Shown: piece after piece, positions 13,447-25,239 of the stretch
Numbering within the stretch: position 1 is the stretch's first letter
Layout of the letters: the number at the start of each line of letters is the position of its first letter
Source of the DNA: Viscum album
Lineage: Eukaryota; Streptophyta; Magnoliopsida; Santalales; Viscaceae
DNA: 64,000 nucleotides
Reading direction: 5' to 3'
NCBI GenBank assembly: GCA_963277665.1
Contig: OY728147.1
Location: 1,264,299,424-1,264,363,423, forward strand
Made by a program: the position numbers and the translations under genes
The notes under the pieces: model-generated
Seen by the model: the letters and a program-made list of their open reading frames with translations, nothing else
Told to the model about the DNA's origin: nothing
Databases searched by the model: none

Positions 13447-15797
13447 TGTAACATATACATCCAAATAATGTATTCCTTTTTGTATTTATAGTAATTCTAC
13501 ACCAAATATACTATAAAATGAAACTCACAACCACACATATTAAAAAAATTAAAACAATTCATATCATCAATAATCATCCCAATGAATCTCAAAAATTCAA
13601 TAACCTCAGCATTATGGCATCACTTTTTTCCCTAAATCAATCCAAAAAACTCTTTTGGTGTATAAAATTAGTATCATAAATATATTGATATTTTTTTTGA
13701 AAAAATAAATGGTAATAATTACACCCACTCAAACATCTATCAAATGGGATTTCCAATCATCATTCTTGTTAACGGCATACTACTTCCTCTCAAACCCATG
13801 TTATTTGTTCTTCTATTACCTCTGTTCAAGGATGGTTATAATTATATATTTGTTGTCTATAATATATATATATATATATTATTTACAATTTATTTATGTT
13901 TATTTCATTAATATATAACACATACATTCCTAATTTATATATTTTAGGAATACTATGTCATTATTTTTTAATGTGTGGACTACAATGTTATGTGATTCAT
14001 TCACTCCATACATGGAATGTATAAAAGATTATTTTAAGAAACACGTATGATTAATATAAAAAAACATGATACATGAATTATTGTATAAATATGTATCATT
14101 TAATAATATGTTTTTAATATGTCACGAAAATGGAAACACTATTCAGGCATTCATTTAAATTTTTGTCTCTAGGTATTGTTTTTTTCATTTCCCATCATCT
14201 AATGTTATGTTTTACAGTAAAAACATATATACTGAATATAGAAGATAATTAAATCATGGTTTACAATTTGGAGATGATTAAATCATGACCTTGAATATTT
14301 TAATGAAATTAACTACAAGTCATATCATAACAGGAAAACATGGCATTTAACACCTAAAATAGGGAGAATAAGCAATGATTATTAACTAATGGGTGATAAT
14401 ATGTCATAAAAGGATAATATATGAATTTATAAATATTAATATTTTTTATTTAATTTTAATCACACGATTAAACCCATTATAAAAGAGTTTAAATAGAATT
14501 AAACCAAAAAGAAGTGTAAAGTATGTGTACTTTATTCCAACTGTTATTTGCTTGAAATATATCCCATATTCACCACATTATTTTTTGGGTGGATTATATA
14601 GTGAATCATTGATATTTATCATAAATATTAATTAATTATTCATGGTATTCTATGTTAAAATTTAATTTATATCATCTGAAGGGGTTGATGATTAAAATAT
14701 CCAAGTTATATTGAAATCTCTCTTTCTTTTTTAATTTTTGACATTATATTAAGAAAATAAAATAATTGAAAACACTTTTTATGGGAAATTATTATTACCA
14801 TAAGTATCTAAAAATGTTTTCATAGATAGATTCATTACCTAAATTGTATACAGATTTTTTAAAAAGGTGTTAAATTTTAGAGTTATTGGATAATTTGGTA
14901 AAATAAGGAAAAATATGTATTATTTAATCAATAAATATATTTGAGAATTTATATTATTAATTAATTAAATATATTATTTTATTTCTTATGAATGATTTTA
15001 TCTAGTAGTAAATATTTGGTCCCATACATTATATATCCCTATGATTCATTGATAGGTTCTTAGGAGACATATTAGTTGTGTAAATTAAATACCTTTATAC
15101 TTATTGTGATAAAATATCTTATCATTGTTATTAAAGGTATTAGATTTCATATACCTCTGAAATAAGATCCAATAAAAAAATTCCTACATTTAAAATTCCA
15201 TTATTATTATTGATTAGATTATATCTATAAAAAAATATGAATGCATTTCATTATCAGATTATTGATTAAATGGAATGAGATTTCAATTATTTACCATGCC
15301 ATATTTATTATTGATTATCCATTTATTTTAGTCCGGATATTGATTATATGGAAGGTTTTATTTAATATTTACAATTAAATATTTATTATTCATTATTTTA
15401 TCATTATTTTTATGTTATTTGAAGGGCATGTGTGTTTATTTATTTACCCTTACATGTCGACTATGCTTATTCATTCATGATAGATTCTATTATATGTAAC
15501 CCATATGTAGAATTTAAAATCACTCTTATTTTGGATCAATTCCATAGGATTCCATGACTTTTACTATTAATGATATTAAGGGATACACTAGTTGGAATAA
15601 TGTTATTCATGATCTATAATGAAAAAAATAAAATTGGTAATTTGTGTATTCTGTTGTAATTTAAGAATCAAGAATGTATTTGGTTTACCGAGACTACTAT
15701 GTTTTTTTGGTTCATTGGGGATTAATTTCCTTGTATCTTATGACAATTTAATTTTAGTATTCATCAGGTTTGGGAAACTGGGTGTAGGTCTCTACTA
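13442..15797 (+). repeat. E4 first LTR, right fragment
   Basis: Continues the LTR broken by E1. Its first half aligns with about 30000-31250; for example 13735-13840 matches 30468-30570, sharing CATCAAA(T/G)GGGAT and TACTACTTCCTC. Its second half aligns with 40961-42189; for example 15560-15600 matches 42000-42040 around an ATGATATTAAGG-like block. It ends just before a degraded primer-binding site. It includes a short (TA)n run near 13863-13880. Confidence 0.65.
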
Positions 15798-15811
15798 TTA
15801 GTATTAGAGCC
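15798..15811 (+). promoter_or_regulatory. E4 primer-binding site
   Basis: TTAGTATTAGAGCC follows the end of the first E4 LTR and matches the plant initiator-Met complement TTGGTATCAGAGCC at all but two positions, both transitions (G to A, C to T). E2 is inserted 28 bp further on. Confidence 0.65.
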
Positions 15812-15834
15812 AGGTATAATGAAATACTTGCAAA

Positions 15835-15839
15835 CAAGA
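15835..15839. repeat. Left target-site duplication of E2 (CAAGA)
   Basis: CAAGA immediately precedes the E2 TGTCACG end, and CAAGA follows its other end at 26426-26430. The match is perfect. Confidence 0.9.
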
Positions 15840-17982
15840 TGTCACGAACCAACCCGGGTCGACCCTGAACCGGTCACCCAAGCCGGTCCGCGACATGGCC
15901 CAAGAGGCGTTCCCGATCCTCCCGGGCTGGCGACAAGCGCCAGGGCATCATTATAGACTGTGGGAACGATTTCGCCCAATATAAATAAATAAGAATGCAA
16001 AGATAAAACAGAGCAGCGCAGAAAAAAGATAAACTAAACAAAGTGACTAAACATGAACAAACATGAATCAAACTAACCAAACACGACGTCCGAACAACTC
16101 CGTACGACCTCGCGGGTCGCTCTCCGACTCAACGATCAATCGTTGCCCTAGGCGAGCGCACTCATGCTATAACCTGTACAAACACTAAAAACAGAAAACA
16201 ACTATAGGCGTGAGTATTAAAACTCAGTAGGCTAGCCCGATATCTATTCCCAATGCACTACCTTTAAAATAAAAGAAACATCATTTCAAGTTTGAACTAC
16301 AATCTATAAAAGTATGTTTTTAATAATATTCTACTCAAAAACAAAGTACGAACCATTGCCCTTAGCCATTTTCCAAATTCATGTTCATTTCATTAGTGCC
16401 AATGACATTTCAGGAAAAGGGGAAAGTGATGTTTAAATTTTCAAATTTGAACAAAAGGGATTAAACACCTCCATTTGAAAACAATTTTTAGAAACCCATT
16501 AAAAGCAATTTATCAGTTTCCAAGGAAAACAATATGCCAGAATGCACAAAGTAAAACATACAGCAAGGGCAATGTAAGTATACACGTGAGCATCATAATC
16601 ATTACTGTAAGCTACAAAAGCTGAATAGACATGGGTGAACCTAGGAGATCGAGAATAAACCAGAAGACACCAATACATGAGAAATCATCCTTATCGACAT
16701 GTCACGATGAAATCAAAACGCACAACACGCTCGACCATCCACTCACAGGCAGGTCGAGGGCAAATCCCATAGCAATAAACCAAATATATCCACCTAGTAT
16801 GGGCCACTGGTCAGTACCATAACCTACCAGTGCAGCAATCGTTCTTAGAATATTCTCTCAATATGCCAGATTCCCATGTCTCAAGTGTTTAAGAAAAAGG
16901 GGGAGCCAACTGATGCCAACCGAGCATCCAATCAGATATATCTATATATAAGGAACAACATGCATTCCCCGAGCCACTCCATGGGACAACCTCTTGCCTT
17001 TAACTACTCAAGTACCCGGGAGCCTCTAAGCGCGGCCTCCCAAACAATCCATTGCAACCAAGGCATGAGGTTCGACCTAAGAGGGTTTTTATCAAAACAT
17101 TTTTATTGCTTTCCATAAAGTGCCAAACGGGCCTTTAATACATTTCACAAACACCACTCAACGAAAGGTTCAACATCTTTATGAGAAAAAACCCAGTTTA
17201 AAAACAATTTAAAGAACCGCAAAACATTACTTCACAGGTTGCCAATATTTTTATAAACGAAACCAAACCATTTTCTTTTTCCAAATAATCTTTAAGAGCC
17301 AACTGGGCAATTTCTCAAACGAACCAAAGTATTTGTTCATGCTTCAAAAGAAGTCATTTCTCATTAAACCAGAACTCTGTTTTACATTCCGTGAATTATG
17401 TTTAAAAGCCAAACGGGCATTCTTTCATTATTGGGTGTTCGCCCGTCAAAAGGATGTTTCATGTGACCTGTATAAAATAAACGGCTCCTTTTGACATTGA
17501 ATAATCATTTAAAAATTAACTATCTTATATTAAAAATTAATTGTTGTATATTATCTCATATTTATTACAATTAATAAATTGTTGATTTTGAACAATTAGG
17601 GTGCGCAAATAGCATGAAATAATATAGATTAAATTTTAAAAGCAGTGCAAAGGGAACCTACCTCAAAATCAAGCGCGTCGACAAACAACCTCGGATCCAA
17701 GGCGCGATGACACGACGTGTGTCCGAGACTACGTGACCAAGTCTAATACTCTGCATAAACAAAACCAAGGACTCAGACACATCCAAAACTCACCAGAGCA
17801 TTCGAAACCAAGCGGCGGGAGTAAGCGCTCACCTTGAAACCAAAGCGCGGTGACGACGGAAACTCAAATACAAGGCGCGGCGGTGGCGCTCACTCAGAAA
17901 CGCCCTGCGCGGGTCCTAAAAGTCCTAAGCCAACAAATAAAAACCCACCGTCAATTAAAACTCATGGACCAACAAGAGTACT

Positions 17983-18540
17983 ATGATGAATATAATAATA
18001 ATATTAATAATAATAACAATAATAATTAGAATATGAATAATAATAGTAATAATAATAATAATTATTATATTAGTAATAAGATTAATAATAATAATAATAA
18101 CAATAATTATAATTATAATTATATTAACAATAATAACAACAAAATAAAAATAATAATAATAATAATAATTGAAATAATAATATCAATAATAATATTAATA
18201 ATAATAATAATAATAACAATAATAATATTAATAATATCATAATTAATAATAATAATAATAATATGAATCATAATTATAATAATGATAATAGTAACAATAA
18301 AAAATAATAATAATAACATTAATAATAATAATAATAATAGTGACAACAAAATAATAATTATTATTATAATAAGAATAAAAGTAATAATAACAAAATAATG
18401 GTAATAATAATAATAGTAATAATAATAGCAACCATAATAAGAATATTAAGAATAATTATACTAATAATAAAAGTAAAAATAACAATAATAATATTGATAA
18501 TAACAATACTAATAATAAAAGTAAAAATTAAAATTAAAAC
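17983..18540. repeat. (AAT/AAC)n-rich degenerate microsatellite in the E2 left LTR
   Basis: About 550 bp built almost only of AAT, AAC, ATT and AAAGT triplet-like units. It yields artefactual Asn-rich and Ile/Leu-rich open frames on both strands. The same tract is present in the other LTR at about 24675-25232 with only a few base changes, so it was already there when the element was copied. Confidence 0.85.
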
Positions 18541-18547
18541 TAAACCA

Positions 18548-19258
18548 ACATTACCAGGGGAAGAGAGCTGGCCGGGAGGGGAGGCGCGCGGCGGACATGA
18601 GGAAGGATAAAGAAAAAGAAGAAAAAGAAGAAGAGGAAGAAGGAGAGAAGAAGAAGAAGAAGGGAGAAAAGAAAGAAGGAGGGGGGCGCGGGTCTGGAGG
18701 CAGGTGCGCCGGCAGGCTGGGATGGGAGGAGGAGGCCGGGTCGCACAGGTTGCGCAGGAAAGAAAAAGCAGGGGGTCGCGCAGGCCGGCTGGGTGTGTGG
18801 GTCGTGCGGGAGGAGAGGGGAGCCGAGGTGGTGGGGATGGCGGCTAGCACAGTTGAGGAGGCGGCCAGGGGACCTTGCGCCGAGGAGGGGGTTGCGCTGG
18901 ATGCAGCACGCGCAGGTCTGGAGTCGTTGTGCGAGGTGGCTGCGCAGGCAGGAGGAGAGGAGGCTGGACGCCAGGAAGCAGTGGCGGACAGAGAGGGACA
19001 GGGGCTTCCGGCAGGCTGGGTGCGGCGCCAGGAGGAGAGGAGGGTGTAGCGTCTGGCCGGGCGCTGCCGGGGTGCGGGGTGCGGACTGTGCGACGGGGAG
19101 AAGCCGGGATGGGGTCGAGGCGCAGGGGTGCGCTGAGATGGAAAAGAGGAGGGCGAGGGCTACGACGCTAGGAAGGAGGGTGCGGAGAACCAAGCGGGGG
19201 CGGCGGCTGCAGCATGAGAGGAGGAAGGATCGGGAATGGGGTGTCGCAACCCAAAAAA
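18548..19258. other. GC-rich, CpG-rich island in the E2 left LTR
   Basis: About 700 bp of G/C-rich sequence sits abruptly between two AAT-rich tracts. On the plus strand it starts purine-rich (AAG and GAG repeats); read on the minus strand, as the element would be transcribed, this is C/T-rich and lies at the downstream end of the island. Several frames stay open for 100-250 codons, but in every direction they give Arg/Gly-rich or Pro/Leu/Ser-rich text. In the two LTR copies most differences visible in the longest minus frame change the residue, so no protein is being conserved. It could be a leader/CpG island or a captured host 5' gene segment; this is unresolved. Confidence 0.6.
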
Positions 19259-19261
19259 GGG

Positions 19262-19275
19262 GTATATATATATAA
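19262..19275 (-). promoter_or_regulatory. Candidate TATA element of the E2 LTR
   Basis: A TATATATATATA run lies about 460 bp into the LTR on the minus strand, just upstream of the GC-rich island, and is present in both copies (25966-25976 in the right copy, slightly shorter). A start site some 30 nt downstream would put the island in the transcribed leader. An alternative TATATATA run exists on the minus strand near 16937-16950, so the choice is tentative. Confidence 0.35.
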
Positions 19276-19490
19276 GAATAAAATAAATAAGTCATTAATC
19301 TATAATTATACTTCTATAAATACCTCAATAAATTCTAATAGTAATAATGAAAATTTAGTACTATTATTAATAACAATAATCATTATTATAAACCTCATTA
19401 ATAACAATAATATTAATAAAACTTATGTAATAAAAATTTATGTCAAACATTAATAATAATAATAATAATAACCACTAATAAAAAGAATTC
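19275..19490. repeat. Second AAT-rich tract in the E2 left LTR
   Basis: AT-rich sequence with many AAT/AATA units, ending in a pure (AAT)n run near 19452-19470. It matches about 25975-26180 in the right LTR, where the pure run is two units longer. Confidence 0.7.
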
Positions 19491-19731
19491 ATATCACTTT
19501 AATAATAATAAAATTAATGAAAGGACCACGTAGTTGCATGGGCGAAGCCGCGCGACGTCGCGCTCCACCCGTGCGTCCAAAGATGTCAGGCCCAAAACAC
19601 GAACTTTTTATCCTAAAAATAAAAAAAAAACAAAAACAAAATCGTTCGCGACTCAAACCGAACCAAAAAGAATTTAAGGCGAAGCGAATAATAAAAATAA
19701 ATAAAATAAACACCCTTGTCGGGGTGCGACA

Positions 19732-19745
19732 ATTCTCCCCACCAT
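19732..19745 (-). promoter_or_regulatory. E2 polypurine tract
   Basis: On the minus strand, ATGGTGGGGAGAAT abuts the LTR start TGTCGCACCCC. This is the plus-strand priming site and fixes the left LTR as the 3' LTR. Confidence 0.8.
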
Positions 19746-20793
19746 AACGCTTTCCGCCCCCGGAAAGCCACCACACTATCTAGCCGATCGATCAACACCT
19801 AAGGATTTCACAGGACACGGTCCAACCTCTTAACCAAGGATGTCACAACGACTACCAGCGGGACTGAACCTCATTGCCCAAAGTAAATCACCAACATAGG
19901 GAAGGCCCGAACGGGCTCCCCACCATAAGAACTCGACTAGCTTTTGATAACGATTTAAGAGAAAACCCAAAGAGACTCATGGTGGGTCTCCCCACCATAA
20001 AGAACCGCCCAACTAACGACCAAACGGGAAACCAGCTTAGACATGCACGAGACCTTACTCCATCTAGAAAGAACACAGCAAGGACCTTTAAACCACTTAC
20101 TCACGTCCAAAAGTAATAGGATTTGATCTGAAAAAAAATTTTATGCAAACCAAAACCCTTACCCCACGGGCGGGGAGGGTGGGCCCATGGATTGGATCAC
20201 TGAAACTTGGACGGAAAACTACTCACGTACCACTACTTAGGGATGGACACATACCAAAGCCATAACCGATTCACATTGGTGGTCCACACGAGGTCACTGA
20301 TCAGCAACATACATCCAAAAGGCACAATTGCCGACGTTACACGAGGGATAAGTCCATCGCGCACTTTGCGACAGGAGAGAACTACAATGACAGAGAAACC
20401 AGAGCAACAACACCAAAACTATATCACCACGACGATAGAGGCACTACTTTCACCAGACTCTTTAAAATTTCCCCGGGGGGTTCCTGACTACTCGCTGGCT
20501 TCACTCCGAGACCTTTTGGCTGGAGCTCTGATGGATGAAGCATCTTCTGCCTCGCAGTCAGGTTCTGATAATCCCAATGAGATACATACATCTTTTGGTT
20601 TGACAAGAGAAAGGACAAGATTTTAAAATTTTAAAAACACACCAGCCTTGAAAGGATAAGTTCATCAAAAGACCCACGAAGTTCACATACATTTCAAACC
20701 CAAAACAACACCCATACATAGGCCACGATAATAGATCACTTACACAGAAAGGAAACTTACACTGGAAACTTTGAACAAGGACCCTACAACACA
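19746..20793 (-). other. E2 internal sequence downstream of gag, no pol
   Basis: About 1.05 kb between the gag stop and the polypurine tract. Short open frames occur on both strands (for example 20207-20626 plus, 20558-20941 minus), but none shows protease, reverse transcriptase or integrase motifs. Because the element is young, absence of pol here reflects its structure rather than decay. Confidence 0.7.
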
Positions 20794-21549
20794 TTACTTC
20801 TGAGAACTTCCTCTGCGACGCTTCCTTGCAATACCCCGACAAAATCGTCGCAGGTGACCCAGGCGTCCACATGTCTGGCAGGGCTTCGGAGTGCTTGGGC
20901 ATGACGACTTCTTGTGACCCCGCTTGCCACACTGATAACACACAATAGTCTCTCGCTCCGAAGAGGTTGATGAAAGATCTCGAGGTCTCTTGATTCCATG
21001 ACCTGATCCATACACTTCCATTTCCTTACTCACTTCCTTTCCAGAATCTTCACCAGTGCTCATAGGGATCGAAGGAGGGAGAACTACTTCGAGCACTCCT
21101 GCCATCACAGCTTCGACACGAAAAGCTCGTCTCGCCACATCAACAAAAGATGTCAGGTTAGACTCTGAAACCTTCGACTGTAGGTCAGGGCGGAGACCCG
21201 TCTCGAAGCGTCGAGCCTTCACGGGGTCATTTGTGGCATACTCTGAATCATAAGGTACTATCTCCACAAAGCGATGTAAATATTCTAACACGGATCCGTC
21301 GCCCTGCTGTAGAAAACACATTTCCATCCCCTTCATCACCCTATCTTCCTCAGAGAAATACTGGCGAATGAACGAGGCCTTAAAAAACTCCCAAGTAACC
21401 TCTTGACGGGGCTTGTCCCGAGACACTGACTTCCACCACATCCACGGTGAACCTTCAAGCATGAAGGTCGCAAACTTGACCTTCAACGACTCGGGCAAAT
21501 CAATGAGGCTAAAGTCCCTTTCAATCTTCCGCATCCACTCCTCTGCCAT
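20794..21549 (-). CDS. gag: Gag polyprotein of E2 (251 aa open; upstream part cut by one stop)
   Basis: Structural protein expected to form the cytoplasmic virus-like particle and bind element RNA. The 251-residue frame starts MAEEWMRKIERDF, and residues 1-165 look like a Retrotrans_gag domain (WMWWKSV, FFKASFIRQYF, LRPDLQSKV). Two perfect CX2CX4HX4C zinc knuckles follow at 204-217 and 224-237, then a basic tail. The same frame continues upstream to an ATG at 21645 (MGDCSAVDQP...), with one TGA at 21592-21594 between them. The natural start is probably 21645, and the 21549 start is the first usable Met after that stop. No protease or pol follows. The leader from the primer-binding site to 21645 is about 870 bp. 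Whether the stop is inactivating or read through is unknown. Confidence 0.85.
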   Translation of the reverse strand: MAEEWMRKIERDFSLIDLPESLKVKFATFMLEGSPWMWWKSVSRDKPRQEVTWEFFKASFIRQYFSEEDRVMKGMEMCFLQQGDGSVLEYLHRFVEIVPYDSEYATNDPVKARRFETGLRPDLQSKVSESNLTSFVDVARRAFRVEAVMAGVLEVVLPPSIPMSTGEDSGKEVSKEMEVYGSGHGIKRPRDLSSTSSERETIVCYQCGKRGHKKSSCPSTPKPCQTCGRLGHLRRFCRGIARKRRRGSSQK

Positions 21550-21645
21550 ATAAGTTTCTTCTTGACCATAGAAGAGAGGTGGATCGAGCTTTCAAAACTC
21601 AAGCATAAAATCCTTAGGTTGATCAACCGCACTACAATCACCCAT

Positions 21646-22517
21646 CGAAGCCTCAAAGGGATAACCGCTGGACAAGGAAAAGTCAAAAACCCAATCAACG
21701 CCAACTCAACGAATGAATAAAAATCTCAAAATCAAACACTTCATAGGTGACAAGCTTGAATTCCGAGGAAACCAGTTATCATAACATCAAAACTTTTCTC
21801 TTTGAAAACATCTTTAATTTAGAACAAGCTTAGTGGGTTAAAACTTCGCCATTGGTATTCTTTAGAGCCCCACTCAAATGCATGTATCCGTGCCACCCAG
21901 GGAATCCATCCACCATACCAAAGATCCATCCACATTTCCAACATACCATAATGCATGTGAGCACTCATCAGAACACCAAGGTCAAAACAGAGCAACTTCA
22001 TTTTCCGAAAAACAATTTATTCATACCACTTCTTTTAAAACAATATACAAATTTAACATGTCATTTCAAACAACCATTTTTTTATTCAAAACCTACTTTT
22101 CTAATTCAAACCACTTTCAGAAATCAACGGAAACCCAAAACAAATCAACCAGGGGACTAGTGTCAGTGGATGACTTGACCATATGGTTGGCAGCCATATG
22201 CCAAACACGCCACTGACACAGAGAGCCTTCTTGGACCATGCCCCTAGATCCACATGGCTTGCCAGGCCACGCGGGTTAGGAGGACTAATGGCCCAACTCC
22301 CTTTGTCGTATCCCAATCGCAAAACATTTCCATAAAAACCCAAACAAACCAATTAAACCGGACTTCCCATGGAAACCTGAGGATCAGTACGGGCAAGAGT
22401 TCGCGACGCTCTTCTCGCACCTACCCCTCAAGTCCTGACAATCCTACTCCATCTACCTTGACATCCCAAGTAACAAAGGGCGCTCTGAAAAGTGAGGTCT
22501 GCTAAGAGCAATCCTCC
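21646..22517 (-). other. E2 leader between primer-binding site and gag
   Basis: About 870 bp with no convincing protein. Overlapping open frames on the plus strand (21852-22160, 21878-22216, 22254-22505) have no recognisable domain and run against the element. A packaging signal is expected in such a leader, but none can be pointed to. Confidence 0.5.
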
Positions 22518-22528
22518 CTCTGATACCA
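22518..22528 (-). promoter_or_regulatory. E2 primer-binding site (iMet tRNA)
   Basis: On the minus strand TGGTATCAGAG lies 3 nt after the end of the right LTR (22532). It is the standard plant complement to the 3' end of initiator-Met tRNA, used to prime minus-strand DNA synthesis. It fixes the right LTR as the 5' LTR. Confidence 0.9.
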
Positions 22529-24674
22529 TTTTGTCACGAACCAACCCAGGTCGACCCTGAACCGGTCACCCAAGCCGGTCCGCGACATGGCCCAAGAGGC
22601 GTTCCCGATCCTCCCGGGCTGGCGACAAGCGCCAGGGCATCATTAGAGACTGTGGGAACGATTTCGCCCAATATAAATAAATAAGAATGAAAAGATAAAA
22701 CAGAGCAGCGCAGAAAAAAGATAAACTAAAAAAAGTGACTAAACATGAACAAACATGAATCAAACTAACCAAACACGACGTCCGAACAACTCCGTGCGAC
22801 CTCGCGGGTCGCTCTCCGACTCAACGATCAAGCGTCGCCCTAGGCGAGCGCACTCAAGCTATAGCCTGCACAAACACTAAAAACAGAAAACAACTATAGG
22901 CGTGAGTATTAAAACTCAGAAGGCTAGCCCGATATCTATTCCCAATGCACTACCTTTAAAATAAAAGAAACATCATTTCATGTTTGAACTACAATCTATA
23001 AAAGTATGTTTTTAATAATATTCTACTCAAAAACAAAGTACGAACCATTACCCTTAGCCATTTTCCAAATTCGTGTTCATTTCATTAGTGCCAATGACAT
23101 TTCAGGAAAAGGGGAAAGTGATGTTTAAATTTTCAAATTTGAACAAAAGGGATTAAACACTTCCATTTGAAAACAATTTTTAGAAACCCATTAAAAGCAA
23201 TTTATCAGTTTCCAAGGAAAACAATATGCCAGAATGCACAAAGTAAAACATACAGCAAGGGCAATGTAAGTATACACGTGAGCATCATAATCATTATTAC
23301 AAGCTACAAAAGCTGAATAGACATGGGTGAACCTAGGAGATCGAGAATAAACCAGAAGACACCAATACATGAGAAATCATCCTTATCGACATGTCACGAT
23401 GAAATCAAAACGCACAACACGCTCGACCATCCACTCACAGGCAGGTCGAGGGCAAATCCCATAGCAATAAACCCAATATATCCACCTACTATGGGCCACT
23501 GGTCAGTACCATAACCTACCAGTGCAGCAATCGTTCTTAGAATATTCTCTCAATATGCCAGATTCCCATGTCTCAAGTGTTTAAGAAAAAGGGGGAGCCA
23601 ACCGATGCCAACCGAGCATCCAATCAGATATATCTATATATAAGGAACAACAGGCATTCCCCGAGCCACTCCATGGGACAACCTCTTGCCTTTAACTACT
23701 CAAGTACCCGGGAGCCTCTAAGCGCGGCCTCCCAAACAATCCATTGCAACCAAGGCATGAGGGTTGCCCTAAGAGGGTTTTTATCAAAACATTTTTCTTG
23801 CTTTCCATAAAGTGCCAATCGGGCCTTTAATACATTTCACAAACACCACTCAACGAAAGGTTCAACATCTTTATGAGACAAAACCCAGTTTAAAAACAAT
23901 TTAAAGAACCACAAAACATTACTTCACAGGTTGCCAATATTTTTATAAACCAAACCAAACCATTTTCTTTTTCCAAATAATCTTTAAGAGCCAACTGGGC
24001 AATTTCTCAAACGAACCAAAGTATTTGTTCATGCTTCAAAAGAAGTCATTTCTCATTAAACCAGAACTCTGTTTTACATTCCGTGAATTATGTTTAAAAC
24101 CCAAACGGGCATTCTTTCATTATTGGGTGTTCGCCCGTCAAAAGGATGTTTCATGTGACCTGTATAAAATAAACGGCTCCTTTTGACATTGAATAATCAT
24201 TTAAAAATTAACTATCTTATATTAAAAATTAATTATTGTATATTATCTCATATTTATTACAATTAATAAATTGTTGATTTTGAACAATTAGGGTGCGCAA
24301 TTAGCATGAAATAATATAGCTTAAATTTTAAAAGCAGTGCAAAGGGAACCTACCTCAAAATCAAGCGCGTCGAAAAACAACCTCGGATCCAAGGCGCGAT
24401 GACACGACGTGTGTCCGAGACTACGTGACAAAGTCTAATACTCTGCATAAACAAAACCAAGGACTCAGACACATCCAAAACTCACCAGAGCATTCGAAAC
24501 CAAGCGGCGGGAGTAAGCGCTCACCTTGAAACCAAAGCGCAGCGACGACGGAACCTCAAATACAAGGCGCGGCGGTGGCGCTCACTCGGAAACGCCATGC
24601 GCGGGTCCTAAAAGTCCTAAGCCAACAAATAAAAACCCACCGTCAATTAAAACTCATGGACCAACAAGATTACG

Positions 24675-25232
24675 ATGATGAATATAATAATAATATTAAT
24701 AATAATAACAATAATAATTAGAATATGAATAATAATAGTAATAATAATAATAATTATTATATTAGTAATAAGATTAATAATAATAATAATAACAATAATT
24801 ATAATTATAATTATATTAACAATAATAACAACAAAATAAAAATAATAATAATAATAATAATTGAAATAATAATATCAATAATAATATTAATAATAATAAT
24901 AATAATAACAATAATAATATTAATAATATCATAATTAATAATAATAATAATAATATGAATAATAATTATAATAATGATAATAGTAACAATAAAAATTAAT
25001 AATAATAACATTAATAATAATAATAATAATAGTGACAACAAAATAATAATAATTATTATAATAAGAATAAAAGTAATAATAACAAAATAATGGTAATAAT
25101 AATAATAGTAATAATAATAGCAACCATAATAAGAATATTAAGAATAATTATACTAATAATAAAAGTAAAAATAACAATAATAATATTGATAATAACAATA
25201 CTAATAATAAAAGTAAAAATTAAAATTAAAAC
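24675..25232. repeat. (AAT/AAC)n-rich degenerate microsatellite in the E2 right LTR
   Basis: Counterpart of 17983-18540, nearly identical in unit order. Confidence 0.85.
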
Positions 25233-25239
25233 TAAACCA

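Larger units (their letters stand above)
15840..19731 (-). repeat. E2 3' LTR (left copy)
   Basis: 3892 bp, matching 22532-26425. In plus coordinates its parts are: a unique GC-moderate stretch 15840-17980, an AAT/AAC microsatellite 17983-18540, a GC-rich island 18548-19258, a (TA)n-like run 19262-19275, a second AAT-rich tract to about 19485, and a terminal segment to 19731. No protein is called inside it (see rejected items). Confidence 0.93.

Noticed and set aside
16631..17118. ORFs of 63 and 80 aa repeated at 23323-23810
   Set aside because: Repeated only because they lie in the two E2 LTRs. They are antisense to the element, with no domain.
18033..18242. Asn-rich ORF (also 24725-24934) and Ile-rich ORFs on the other strand
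   Set aside because: Direct translation of the AAT/AAC microsatellite.
18540..19295. 251-aa minus-strand ORF in the E2 left LTR (and 25056-25895 in the right)
   Set aside because: Composition-driven Pro/Ser/Leu text in GC-rich DNA running into Leu/Ile/Phe runs from microsatellite. Differences between LTR copies mostly change residues, and the opposite strand is equally open.
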